Positions 44,431 through 57,704 of a stretch of 64,000 nucleotides of DNA are shown here, piece after piece. The notes beneath the pieces were generated by a model that worked only from the letters and a program-made list of their open reading frames with translations, ran no database searches and was not told the origin of the DNA. The translations under genes and the position numbers were made by a program. Origin of the DNA: Hydractinia symbiolongicarpus (Eukaryota; Cnidaria; Hydrozoa; Anthoathecata; Hydractiniidae); the NCBI RefSeq assembly GCF_029227915.1, contig NC_079878.1, forward strand, positions 27,119,501-27,183,500. The letters run 5' to 3'. The stretch's first letter is position 1. Each line of letters starts with the position of its first letter.

Positions 44431-47400
44431 AATTTAATTTGTTATTTATTGCCTTAAACCCAAGAAATATTCGCTAATGAATAAAAACCATCTGGACTTA
44501 AAATTACAACAACAAGATAAGGAAAGAAAGAAATCCCCAGAGCATTCTCCTCCAGCAGTTTTGTTGTTTTTAGCGATCTAAGATGGTTTTTTGCGATTTT
44601 GTCCCCGATAGTTTCTTTTAGTTGACATAAGAGATGGGAGGGGTTTCAGATGGTTTGGAAGAGAAAAGTAGTAGGAAGTGGTGTCAGAGATGACGGGTGT
44701 TTTAGATAGTTTAGGAAATAGAAGTAAGTAGAAATAGGAGAGATGTCAGCAAGTTTTTTATGACTCGCTTTTTTTCTATTAAATTTCTATTTTGGCGGGG
44801 AGCGCCGGTAGGGGGGACGGAAAGCAAATCGCTAGGATTTCAATTTGGTGGAAAGAAGTCAGCCAGAAAAAATTGAGTCAGCTCTCTCCACTTCCTACTA
44901 CTGCTCGAGGTCCTAATGATTTTTGAAATGCCTTGCGTGATAGGGTACGGGAAGCTTTAAATCCAGTAAACTTTCAAATCGCTTGCGGGGTGGGGTAGTT
45001 GAGATTCAGAAGCGAGTGTCAGATGTAGGGTTTGGTCGAGGGATTGTTTTTGTAATGGCTTGAAAGAGACAGGTAGTGATATGGCTGGGGGTGATGTGAT
45101 TCATGTTGAATGTTTTTTAACTTTTTTTATTTTGACGGGCGCTGGCGGGGGATACGGGCGCCCGTCAGGATGAAAATTTCAGGGAAAAGAGCATTCCGAA
45201 ATGAATTAAGCCAAAACCGACCACTAATTTTGAAAACGTCCGAGTTTTTGATCCACTTAGCTATTCTTTTTTATGGTAATTTGTTTCATGAAAATCTGGT
45301 TGGTCGAGACACGGCATTTTTAGTTAAGAATAGGTCGGCATACAGCTCTAGCCACCTGATTCATTAGTTACTCTTGCTAATATCACATAACATTTCCGCA
45401 GATACATAGTTAACTTTAGTTGATGATAGCTTGATGATAGGACACGGAAGAGTATTTTCAATAAAGCGAAGAATAGGACTAAATCGCAATGCAGATATAA
45501 CTAGTCTTTTAAGACAGAGATGTTAATGAAAAAAGGAGGTTTCTCTCCAAAGAAAAAGTAGAAAATGGAAAACTTCTGTATTCTCCCCTTTACAGGGATG
45601 ATTACGAACCTAATGGATTTCGGCTGTACTGAAACAAACACGTATCAATGTGGAAACATGAGGATTGGTGCGGGCCCTGGTGCGGGCCCTTGAGTAAGCA
45701 TCCCCTGCCTCCCGCAAGACACCAGCAACATTCGTTGACACCCTCCGCCAAAACCAAGAACTTTTGTTAAACGTTGGAAAAAGAGAGTCTACAACTACAA
45801 ATCGTATCGTTGTTGCTTTTACTTGGAACCCAGCCCTTAGAAAGGTTGTGACAACGAATGAAAAGCAACACACCTAGAAACAAAAAAGCTTTTCGACCTT
45901 AGACATGTAGTAGATCACTATTTCCTTACATGTAATGAACCCCTTCTTATCCTTACTGCCACCTAAAGGTAGCTAGCATAAAGCTGTCCACTTAGTTGGA
46001 ACAATAACAGAACTTAGATAACATATAGCTAGCTAACTTTAACCGTTAACTACCTATAAACAAGGGCTAGCATAAAACTAGCTACAAAGCTAGCGTAAAA
46101 TTAACTACACAACTGAGATAAAACTACCAATGTAGCTGGAATACATTTTTGTGAGTGAGGTAATTCTACTCTATAGCTAGCTAGCTAATATCTATAGCTA
46201 GCAAACGGCAACGTTGTAATATCAACAATCCCACTCCCCCCTATTAAAAAAGAGGCAACCCACGAAAAGAATATACATGGCAGCAAGATCTAAAAGTTTT
46301 ATATATAGCTAGCTAGCAAGTCAGTTTGGTAATAATAAGGAAGCACAGTTTTTCACCCCACTCAAGTTATCACATCGCTTTTAATTTAAAGGAAATTTAT
46401 GTTACTTAGCATATATATACAAATTTCAGAAAATTGAAAAAAAATTCCTGATCTGGAAATCTCTTCTAAACCACAAAATAATTCCCGATAAAGAAATATT
46501 TTCCTTTTTCGTAACTAAACCCGAACTGTGCACTAATGCCGGTAATCATTCTGGTTCCGTTTAACATTTCTAGCATTGTTAGATACATCAGGTTCTAAAC
46601 AAAATATGTCACTGACACTGCAATATTCCGTCCGCAACACAATGAGGTACTGCTAATGCAGAAAGCCCCCGGAAATACGTGTCATCAAGTTAAACTTTTT
46701 TCGTTAGGTTTTTGATTGCCATGGAGCACGTAAGAACTTGAATTTTATACGATTCAATCAAAAAAGGCAACTAACATATTTCGCTTGCGAACCTAGGGGA
46801 CCCTGTCCCCACGCTCCACAAAACTTTCTATATTGATTGCTAAACTGCTGGTTATAGGCTTACAGTCTATTTACAAAATCTTGACTAACTTCATTTACAT
46901 CATAATGTCGTATACACTTCATTTCCATCCTTTTACTTCAACCTTGAATTAAAATTTAAAATTGTTCTCGTTTCCGAATCCACATGCCTACAAAACGATT
47001 CATGTACAGAACAAAATAGCTAAAGAAGAGATGTTTCTACCCTATGATGGTTTACCCGAAAACTTTTTGTAGCAGATTTTTATCATTTTAGGATGGAAAG
47101 ACCAAAACATTTTCGAAGTAACATCAACCATGTGCCATGACACTCCTATTTTTAAAATCCTTATCTCTTATTTTTCGGATTTCTTGATATATTCTTCTTT
47201 ATCAAAGTTCTATATTCGAGGATTGTATATTACAAATACTTAAAAAAATTACAGACCCTCGCCCCAAACACCCACTTACGCCCCGAAATGTAAACGTCTT
47301 CATTTTGCGTCTGTTTTACAGCTTACGAAGTTTTCGAATAGCTTTCGTTCTTTGAGGCTTTTCGACTGCCTGTGAAATTATTTTTTTGATCCGAAACAGT

Positions 47401-47903
47401 AAAAGTGTCTTTCTAAGTAAAAAAACATGGATCTTTTTCATGGACTTTGTGTCTAACTGACGCCTCAATTTGTCACTTTTTGTCTAGTTGGTGCCATATT
47501 TTTGTAGCAAGTATCGCTACAAATATATGCCAAAAAATAGATTTTAAAAAACTGGAACTTTATTAATAAATGCTGATGGCATCCGAAATTATTGTTAGCA
47601 GTCAATGATCTAATAAGAACTGATTTTTAATTATCATTTGAGAGAAATCATTTGTACCAAATTGTACGCCGTAGAACCCACCACAAGGGAAGTTATGGGG
47701 TAGCATTTCTTTTTTCTCCTCCCTAACCCCAGCGGCGTCCTGGCCTTTATACCCTGGCATGAATAGGGTTATTGTTACTAATTTATTTTATTAAGGAAGT
47801 AGTGCAGGTACTTTCTTGATGCTTTCGGCGAAGTAATTCGGAATTTGCGTAACCAAGCTTTCTAAAACACTCCTTCTTCTTTTTATTTTATGGATTTTTT
47901 TAA
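44431..47903. other. Intergenic, no gene supported
   Basis: It contains a two-copy GGTGCGGGCCCT repeat near 45668-45692, dense TAGCTAGC palindromes at 45970-46320, and locally G-rich stretches at 44630-45170. Open frames here lack domains and splice support. Confidence 0.45.
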
Positions 47904-48477
47904 CCCTTGAGTTAATTCCACAACGGACATCATCCAGGTAGATCATTATTTCTGTAATTCCTAATGCGTTATTTATCATTTTTTTTAAATCATCCAGGTA
48001 ATTTCTTAACACCTTTATGTGCCTTCTGAAATAAACATGAACAAGCACTCAAAATTTGTATACTTAGCCTCAATTAATCTGTCGCGTAGAAAACCAGCCA
48101 GGAAATCAAGCGTTCACCGATGCATTTTTTTTGTATTTCTATCTCACTTGGAGTGGATGGAAATACAAACAGCGGCTTTTAAGTCAAACACTTGGTGGGA
48201 AGTCAGCTTTCTTTAGAATGCTGCATTAGCGAACATAGTTTTATATCCATGTACTCATGACTGTTGTCATTTCAGAGCAAATAATTTAAAACTGCTGCTG
48301 AGTTTTGCTAATCTGAATTCCTGGAATTGTGTACGTCATATGGTGTCACAAAACTGGGTGCGACACCATATGATCAAAAATTCAATCAACCTATGGTTGG
48401 ACGTATTTTTTAAATTGTGCAACGAAATGCAAAATCCTCTTAATTGTGTGAAGTTGAGGTATTCGGGTACTTTTTAG
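47904..48477 (+). pseudogene. Dead copy of the fucolectin gene
   Basis: Matches exons 2 and 3 of the intact gene at 52505-53466, including intron sequence between them. The exon-2 equivalent (47904-47937) has the same 34-base length, but its acceptor TTTTAG has become TTTTAA, so it could not be spliced. The exon-3 equivalent (48068-48477) keeps its acceptor, the NLS start and the HLCEVEVFGYF-type end, but carries frameshifts, deletions and stops (for example in LGVDGN and before WWEV). No exon-1 equivalent was found upstream. It is a partial tandem duplicate about 5 kb upstream of the live copy. Confidence 0.85.
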
Positions 48478-51400
48478 AAATAACATACTGCACAAAATTC
48501 ACTCAGTTCTGTTGGGAAGTGAATAATTTGTATTGTTCTATTTGCACGAAGCATAGAAGGTTTGAAATACCCTTGGTTTGGTTAGGAATTCATTTAGTAA
48601 TCACGACAGAAAGTCAAAGGCTATGCTGCGGCCGAACTTACCGTGTTATAATTAATTGTGTCAAAAAATGAAGTTACAGCATTTGGTGCCCGCTTAGTTT
48701 CCCTGTGTGGGGCAATAGAGTGTCGGGTTCGGATACATCATAACTGGATCTTTGTATACATTTGAAATGTTCAAAGTAGGCCTAAAGTTATGGTATAAGC
48801 AGTACGCTAAGATTTTTATCCCCTGTTATCATTTAAAGCTTTGTCATGTCTTTCAGCTAGCTAGGGAATGCACCCAGCTGGATTAATCTTATTGTTTGTT
48901 TAGAATAATACACCTCCGCTTGGTCATAATTATCTACATAGCTAGCTACGGTTGAGAAGATGTTGCCAAAAAGCATAATACTCATATTGTTTCTTTGTTT
49001 TCCTACCTAGGGAAAATGTCAAATATCTAGCTGTTGGCTACATCAGTTGTAGTAGAAATTAGTGGCATTACTTTTTATAGCTTCAAACAAACTTCAAACT
49101 TTCTGACTTTATTGCTTGATTGTGAACTTTGGCTGTTGTTTCTATTTCCAACCGTCTTAACATCGGCACACATTAATTACTGGATAGTTAAACGCAATGT
49201 TTTTTGAGTTTTTAAGTTCTTATTTACTGACAGACTGACTTGGTCTGAAATCACTCTAACGCTAGACATATGCGACATTCGCCTATTTATAAAAGTAGGT
49301 TCCTCAGGAAATGAGTATGGTCACTCTTCCAAAAATAGGCCGTTGATATTTTGTGAAAATACTTCGCAGATGATTTAAGACGAATGTCTTTCTTGTTTGT
49401 ATTGATTTGAATTTTTGTACACAAAACTTTGCATTGCACCGAGCTATCACGTATTTTACACGTACTTTATCTTAACCAATTTTCCTAAAACGTTTACCTG
49501 AAGATTTACCTCGTCTCAGAGACAGCCACTAAATAGGTGAAACTATAATGCTAAGAAACTTAAGTAGTATAGTTAAACTTAAATAAATAATCTGCAAAGG
49601 TGGAAATCAGCGTTTTTTATTTTTACTTCTTCCGCGACAACCTTGCTGAGTCTTTTTGAAAAATGCTTAGTATTGAAAATATTTCCTTGCACACAGCTTC
49701 TTCGATGGTGATATAAAAAATAAAATAATTGGTTGCTTGCAGGTAGAAGGTCGAAAAGGATGAGAACAAAAACACACAAAGACAGCAGTATTTGTAGCTA
49801 CAAATTTTAAAATCTTAAATTTTTCGCGAAATGGCGGTTAGCAAGACTGTGCGTTCTTTTGCAATCTTTGACTAGGTTTGATCTGTTTGAAATGTTCCCT
49901 GGGATCCCAGACTCCATTCCTGGTAGAAGTTGTTCGCTATTCAAATGTTTCAAAAATATCTTAGTCTCAAGTAAAGTTTGAAAATGTCGTTTTAATAATA
50001 TACTATTGGGAAACAAACCTAATACAAGATGTTAACTTCAATGTTTTATTTCAAACCTAGCGCCCTCCCCTCGTTCTAATGCATTTTGCCCTCGTTGTCA
50101 ACCTTAAAATCAAGGAGATTAGTGGAAGTAAATGTCAACCTTTTTGTATTAAAAAACAGAAAATTATCGGAGAATTTTGATTGCCTACCGGGAAAGTTAG
50201 TCAGTGATAAATATTACGTAATATAAAGTTACCTACCATAGCTTAAAACTTTGTATTTTAAGTCACTCGAGGACCAGTTAGAATTCTGTAACGCCCGCCT
50301 AGTGCTTTTTTCTTATAATCCTGAGTTATTTACTACTACGACAAGTGCACTTCACATAATGAGTCAATATATCACACAAGGTACAAAGTTCATTTTTGTG
50401 ACGGCAACTGCTGAATTCCTTTGTCAGGAATAAAATTTAACGTAAATTGTTGTCTTTAATCGGCCATTTGCTCTGAGTGTCTGTTATTGTACCGTGTGTT
50501 AGTACTGTAAATGCTGCTTCAATGCGAATTGTCAGACCTGCATACAGTTAATTATTGTTCATTCTAAGGGTAGAAGACAAATAAGGCGTCAAAATCGGCC
50601 TGCCTTATTATGAATGCTCATTTTTTTTTATTGTATTTGCACGGTTATCCCCGAATTTTACTTTGACTTTTGAAAATTCATCAATAACTCTATAAATTGT
50701 ATTTTCCTATATCAAGCGTGAGTAGTTCTACAACAACATAAATCATCGATAGACCTACGTAGCGTTATGGATCCGATATGAATTCGGCGACCAATAATCC
50801 CACTAATCATATGCTTTACCTTTCGGTCAGTCACCCAGAACCATAAAAAACCTTATTCTAGTTGTTATTTACATAGCTGATTACCTTACAACGATGTAAG
50901 TTTTCGTATTGCACGGCAAAATGGGTGACTGCTTTTTGCGCAGAGTAGGAAGACGAATTGATAATGCGTAGCCCGATTTAAATATTATGTAACTAGATCA
51001 AAGTGCAACACACTTAATAAACTATATAACTCCATTGAATAAAGAAATATAATCTGTAGGTTATACCTTACTTCACCAACATGAAAGAAAATTTACCTTC
51101 AGGATAATTTCACAGTCGCATAATCAAGTTCGTTCTTTACTTGGCCATTGGAAAACGTGGTGGCAAATAAGTAAACTGATTAATATTATTGGAAATTAAA
51201 GATCCTCTTTTAGATAATCAGAATGCAAGAAGGTTCATTCTAGGCTATGTTTGGACAGATGCGACTGTCACCAATGTGAAGCATAATTCACCCAAATCAA
51301 GGACCTCACTTTTTATATTAGCTGAGAGTCTCTTCGGTAGTAGAGTTTCATTATCCAGGACTTAAATATACAAACAAACAAAACTTTATAGTTAAAATTT

Positions 51401-52504
51401 TTAAGATTTGTTTTATGATTTTTCATTCACATAGACCTTTCTGCTTCTCTATTTGACACTTTTTTAAAGATCGAATGTCTTTATTTTCTCCTGTTGTTTG
51501 CACAAACAGGGTTAATATTTTTGTTTCCTTATAATACTACTGTTTGCAAATGTACAGTGACGAAAATTAAGCGATTTGGCAGAAAGAAATTAAAATTATC
51601 TGCATGGCTGATCCAAAAAATATAAATAAAGTAATATATCAAGATGAAATAATACAATAAAACCTATATGATAAAGTCTGTAAGAGAAACATCGAACACA
51701 TTTTACATAAGAAGCACCCACAACAAATAGGGAGAATATGTCAGAGTGTACAAGCTCTTAAAGAGCCTAATAAAATAAACCTGTGCATTTTTTGGCCTTT
51801 ATTGGTTGATTATATCTTTCGATAAGAATAATTTAAGTCGATCTAGCTATGACATGCTAAAGAAGAGTTCAAAGATACATGTATCAGTCTTTAAGTATTG
51901 TACGTGTCTCAAAATAAAATTCTTTTTATTGGCATTTGTTTACATTCTTTTTTCAGAGTCTTACCTAAACTTTCTTTTACGAAAATTAATTTGATGTAGT
52001 TTGCCGAACGACTAAAAGTCTTTCTTAACGAGCTCACGCGTGCACTTAATGCGTGCGTTTCTTGATCGTGATTGAGCAAAACAATAACTGAAGCATTTTT
52101 TGAAACTTAATTAAAACAACGTAAGCATACAAAAAGTTATTATTTATGAAAGAAACTTCATCAATGAACTCGTGGTTTACAATGACGAGAGACTTCACCG
52201 CACCCTTAATACTCTCTGTATATCGTAAGGTCTGTATGAAACAACCAATGCTTATTCAACATGTTTCAAACACCACTCAAACATAAATAGATGACTGGAG
52301 AAGGCTATATACATCTAGAATATATATCTATAATAAATACATATGTATAATAAAATAAATGTGTTTCTTTTAAATTATTCATATTTTATACATTGATGAA
52401 TCTCATGAGTTAGATAATAACTCGTGTACGTAATGCTAGTACGTTTAATACGCATTGGTTGTTTTATTCGCCACACTTTTCATATTGCTGTACAGTTTGC
52501 CACA
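48478..52504. other. Intergenic between the two fucolectin copies
   Basis: No domain-bearing exon seen. It is AT-rich with a few TAGCTAGC palindromes near 48860-48950. Short open frames are not supported by splice sites or recognisable motifs. Confidence 0.45.
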
Positions 52505-53466
52505 ATGGTTCGTTATTTGAACATGACAAGCCGAAATTTTTGGTCAATTTTTTTTGTCGCGATTAACATGGCTAAATGGTATAATTGTACATATTACGTA
52601 AAGTCACACGAAAATACAAAATACAAGACGATAACAGAGATTTCTTCTTGTCCTTCACTGCTAACATGCGTTCAAAAATGTCGATTGAAAAATTTGGATG
52701 TTGATTATAAGGACGGAAAATGCTACTGCGTTACTGTTGCTGGAAACACAGATGGCGAAGAAAACCAGAATAAAGAAAAAGCAGCAGAAGTTTATTCCGC
52801 AGTAAAAGATGTAAGTTTTCAGTAGTAACATTAATCCAAAAGGTAATCATCTTCTCCTTCCCTTGTTCTTTTTATTTATTGATTGATTTTTTAGCCTTCG
52901 AGTTATTTGGAAAACGAACATCAACCAGGTAGATTTTATTTCCGTACTTGTAAATTACTTGTACAGGTCAATATAAAAAACCTATGATTTTATTCGCATT
53001 CTCCAATAAGTATGAACAGACATTCAAATTTGTATGTTTAGCCCCAATTAATCTGTCGCTTGGAAAACCGGCAAGACAATCAAGCGTAGAAGACGGTGGG
53101 GATGCATCACGTGGAGTGGATGGAAACAAAAATGGTCACATGAACGCCAGATCGTGTTTTCACACACTTCATAAGCAAACAGACCCTTGGTGGGAGGTCG
53201 AACTTCTTCAGAATGCTGTAATAACGAATGTTGTTCTATATCCTCGTACTGATTGTTGTCATTTAAGAGCAAATACTTTGAAACTGCTGGTGAGGTTTGC
53301 TAATCAAGATTCCTGGAATTTGTGTGCATCTATCGAAAAACTGGGTGCGAAACCATTTGATCAAAAATGCGATCAACGTGTGGTTGGCGGTATTTTTCGA
53401 ATTATACAACATAATACAGAACCTCTTCATTTGTGTGAAGTTGAGGTATTCGGGTACTTTTTATAA
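52505..53466 (+). CDS. Secreted fucolectin (F-type lectin) with Cys-rich N-terminal segment
   Basis: Exons 52505-52810, 52895-52928 and 53042-53466, with GT-AG introns and phases 0 and 1 that fit, give about 254 residues. Near the N-terminus a hydrophobic run (FWSIFFVAINMA) looks like a signal peptide. The ATG could be 52505, 52520-52525 or further left at 52424 in the same frame. A Cys-rich PAN/apple-like segment follows (CPSLLTCVQKCRLKN, then GKCYCV). Exon 3 is the F-type lectin fold: NLSLGKPARQSS, GGDASRGVDGN, PWWEVEL, NVVLYPRTDCCHLRANTLKLLV, ending CEVEVFGYF. Such lectins bind fucose, often in innate immunity or adhesion. The DCC-R signature near the sugar pocket is kept. A dead copy lies upstream. 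An AATAAA follows at 53699. Confidence 0.85.
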
Positions 53467-56400
53467 ATACAAACTGCACGAAATTAGACTTCACTCTTAT
53501 TGTTTATTATTAATTAATTTGAATTTTAAGGGTTCGAAAGTATTAATCACCTTAACTTGGTGATTTTTTCCAATTTAACCATTAAAATTGCGAAAAAAAG
53601 CAAACATAATTATAGAAATAATTAAAACAAAAAATTTCACAGCTGTCGACAAAGAGCGACATATTTTTAAGAACAATAAGTCGTATGTAGAAAATTCTAA
53701 TAAACAATGAAGTACACTGTTTGTTATGATTTTTAAAAAGTCATCAACACTTTTTTATTTTACATATTTTCCTTTTCATCGTCATTGTCAACGTCACCGT
53801 CCTCGAAATCGTCATCGACATCATCATTATGAAAGTGTTTGGTTAAGCAACTTTATACATTTCGCCGTTAAAGATATCAAATCTTTGCGTAATAAATACT
53901 TTTTATATTACATTGCAATCACCAACTATATCTGTTTTTTTTGCTTTCTTACAAAATTGCTTTTAACTGATGGCAAGGTAATTACACTTTTGTTGCATTT
54001 TCGAAGAGGACACGTGGAGGGCACTGACAAAGGTAGCTGTTAAAATGCCTTAGGGAATAGTTTGGAAAGTCTATAACCTTATAATCAATCAGAGGGTATA
54101 CCAGTCTCCTTTTTTTACTAACTTTTGACATCATTTAAACGGTCTTGATTTTTTGTGACTTATCCAAAAATTTTATGAATTAGCACGGTAAGAAATTCTT
54201 ATTTTAAAGTGTTTTTTGCTTTGTGGGATGGCCAGTTCGTTAACAATGGATATAATCAGAAATTTTTGTAAAAAATTTAAACTAAAATATTTACTTTCTA
54301 TACTTTATTTGTTGTAATTATTATTTATTTATTATTTAGAAAGTGAAACAGCTATCACAATTGCGCAGCAGTACGCCTTCTTGCGTAAGGAAACATGCTA
54401 CAAAAAAAGAAAAATTCAACATCTGATAATTTAAAGGCTGCTTTAGGATAATACTTTCAATATATTTGTTTAGTGTCTATAACTATTAAAGTTCGCCGAT
54501 TATTTTCCCACATTTTTAATGATCAAAACCAATTTTCTTCCAGCCATAAAATCTAAAAATTTGTACTACTATTGGCTATCCTTATTAATTACATCATTTT
54601 GAATACACTTACAAGTACAAGCAAATAATTCTTGCGAAACAATTTTTATGAGTCATAAGAAAATAATCCTAACCCATTCTAATAAAATGAAGTCATAGAT
54701 CAGTCACGTGACCAAAATATAAATTTTTTACTCTAAACTCACACTGAATTGAATTTTCATTCTACTAAACTTCATGTGACAACAGTTTACGAAACCCGAA
54801 ATACTTTGTGGGTTCTTAATGCCTTCTCCCCCTGGCTATATGTGTCAAAACAGTCTTTAGCTAATAGCGTTAACGAGTGCACAAAGCATTGGAAATGACG
54901 TGATAAAATAATGGAAAAAGTATCATCAAAGTATAGGGCTTTTTTCAACAACTAATGCCATTGTACCATTGCTTCATCGTGTTTGAAACGCTTCGTCAAT
55001 GTTAACATTTTTAAATCAATTGTTATTTTTTTGCTTTCGCAACTTGATGTGATGCAACATGATACATTGATTTCAGAAAACAAAGAATCATAATGATATT
55101 ACTTAAGATTGCTCCGAGGTTGCTCATAGGTTCAAAAGAATTAAGTGAAATTATAGTTTTTGTTCTTTTGCTTAAAAAAGCGTTTTATAAGAAAGGTCGG
55201 TAGATATGCTAGATATTTAATTAAAAGATTAAGCGCTTCAATCGCCTTAAGTAGTGTTTTCTTCCCCAAAGATTCAATTCCATACTACCTCAGGTACTAA
55301 AATCATGTGATTTAGGCGAAATAATACTTTGATTTACAAATAGATTGCTTCTAAAGAAAAAATATTAAGAGCCTTTCGAGATATATAAGAATACCTAAGC
55401 ACGCACTATTTATTTCTCTCGGTGGCGAAACCGAGGTGATAGACATCGACAAACCTATTCATATTTTTTTTTATGATAGGTGCTATTAAAATGTAAAGAC
55501 AACCTAAAATTATCACTTGAATGACGAAAGAGTAGTAAACACGTAGTTAGTGTTGTGAGTGAATTACTTTTTGCTAACGATATTGCCTCGCTTTCAAACG
55601 ACATCGAACATGTGCAAAGCTGCAAGAGGTGTTGAGGATGCTGCTACATTGGTAGGTCTGGCAATTATTGCAAGTAATTTATGTCCTTTAATCAAGACCG
55701 ACCTGTGAGCCTTCTCCACAAAAAAGCATAATTAATGGTACGAGATGGTTTCATAGATGCGTTTGTGCTATACGGTTTACAATTTAGAATAAATTAACTA
55801 GGGCAATCTAATAGACCAATATGTAAGCTATTCAAGAAAATGAATTTTCAACACGCAAAAGAATTAACTTGGCAAAGTTCTGGGACCAAGAGATTTCTTT
55901 AAGTCAAATCGGACACCATAATCGGACACCATAATCAATCATTAATTATCAATCAAATTTCCTTTTTATATATTTCTCATAAGTTTTCACTTCACGTCGT
56001 TATTAACTACTCAGAAGATTTGCAGGTATCCTTGTATATTTAGAAGTGGCTATTTTTTCCAATAAGATAATTACAAACGTACTAATAACTAAATATATAA
56101 TCTAGATAACGTAACAAATATTGCAATATTCCGTTTCAACCTCCGTTTGAAATGGTGATAATCGTTTATTTATATCATCAAAATGATCTTCGGATATTTT
56201 TCTCAACTTGCTGCACATCATGTAACTACGGTCACACATCAGCTGCTTTGTTACGAGGGTGAGTAATTATTCGCACTAATTTTCTTGTGTACTAAGGAAA
56301 GCGATAAGCACGACGTTAAACAATATGTCAACAGGTGGTCATACTCACCACCAAAAACCTGAAGTATGATGCCCCAAAGAATCTAAAATCTTGAAAAAAT

Positions 56401-56691
56401 ATTTTCAAGGTGCATGTTATTTGCTTCAGTAATGCAGCATGTTAAAAAAAATTTTATGTCCTTTCTGTTTTCCTGTGATCTACCGAGTTCTGTAACTGCA
56501 TCAGATGAATTAGCGAGCTAACATGGTCCTACTTTTTTCCCTTTAGTTTGGCCAAAGTACATTATATTTTCAATTTTACTAATATTAGAATGCTACTATA
56601 TATCCGGACGTGATGTATCGCAATAGAGGCACGAATTTAGAAGTTCGATCCACAAGCAAATATAAACACTGTTCCTATGAAAGACATACAT
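53467..56691. other. Intergenic, no gene supported
   Basis: AT-rich; AATAAA at 53699-53704 probably ends the fucolectin transcript. A His- and Arg-rich open frame near 53780 comes from a CGTCA/CATCG simple repeat. A small CTCGG/CCGAG hairpin is at 55418-55436. Nothing else was recognised. Confidence 0.45.
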
Positions 56692-56937
56692 ATCACACCA
56701 CCGTTTTACAAACGGAGTAATGGGTAAAAACCTTGGGTTGTTTGGTTAGGTCTTGAAGGATAAGCAATGCAACGTTTGCTAACTGAGAGCCTTGTGTCGG
56801 AGTGTTTGCTTCGGGTGTGGAATGTCCTGGGTTCAAGCCCTGGCCGGCTCATGCCAGAGACTACAAAAATTCGAATCTTTTCTAATTGCTTAAAGTTCAG
56901 TACAAAAATAGGATAGACATTTTAGGCGATTGTATAC
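56692..56937 (+). mobile_element. SINE-like repeat with tRNA-type B box, copy 1
   Basis: Contains GGTTCAAGCCC (56830-56840), a match to the polymerase III B-box consensus, in a context resembling a tRNA T-arm. The body and tail (AAAGTTCAGTACAAAAATAG, then GACATTTTAGGCG) are repeated in the adjacent copy. I could not place a convincing A box. Confidence 0.55.
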
Positions 56938-56942
56938 AAAAA

Positions 56943-57109
56943 TATATCACCAAGTTTCACAAACAGTCTAAGGGGTAAAAACCTTGGGTTGATTGGTTAG
57001 ATCCTACACATAAGCTATGGAAATGCGAGAGACTATAGAAATGCGAATATTTCCTTTTTGCTAAAAGTTCAGTACAAAAATAGGATAGACATTTTAGGCG
57101 GTTGTATTC
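56943..57109 (+). mobile_element. SINE-like repeat, copy 2, lacking the B box
   Basis: Directly adjacent to copy 1 in the same orientation. It shares GGGTAAAAACCTTGGGTTG, TTGGTTAG and the whole tail, but lacks about 80 bases that in copy 1 hold the B box. Either copy 2 lost the promoter or copy 1 gained it. Confidence 0.55.
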
Positions 57110-57704
57110 ACAAACATGAACACCCGAATTCCTACAATGTTGTGTGCGCTTCACTTGACTAACGACATACTGTATAGCTGTACTAAACGCTCCATTCAAA
57201 ATTACGATTATGTGCCCTTCAACACCGGGTCACACAGTTACTTGTAGCCTCAGCTAGTTTTCTAATTTAGGTAAGCATTTGAAAAAATTATCAAAAAGGT
57301 TCGTGCTAAAGCTTTTAATTCGGTAAAAATCTCAATTAAATCCTATTATCTAGACACCAAAGCTTCCATCCATTCCATCCATGATTCATCACAGAATATA
57401 CAAATGGGTTTGATCTTGTGGTCCACCTTACATCGGTGGAACCAAATTGAAAACCCCTTTGAGAATCAATCAACACATAAAAACTGTAGGAACGAGCCAA
57501 TTTGACAGTCCGGTTTTGTCGAATCATGTGCGTAATTGTCATGATACAATAAATTGGACATCTGTCAACACCTTGCGCGCTTGCAACAATTTTAAACGAA
57601 AAGTGAAAGAAGTACTTGAGACTAAATACTGCAACACAAAAAAATAGTATTAACCTGGACGATGGGAACTACGGTACTATGAAGTTTTAGGTACCAATAT
57701 TTCG
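57110..57704. other. Intergenic, no gene supported
   Basis: A 66-codon frame at 57447-57647 includes a stretch like LRINQHIKTVGTSQFDSPVLSNHVRNCHDTINW. This faintly recalls the tail of a retroelement endonuclease but is too short to call. Confidence 0.35.

Noticed and set aside
46020-46320. Many TAGCTAGC palindromes
   Set aside because: Short, scattered throughout the window and without arms or spacing that suggest a site or element.
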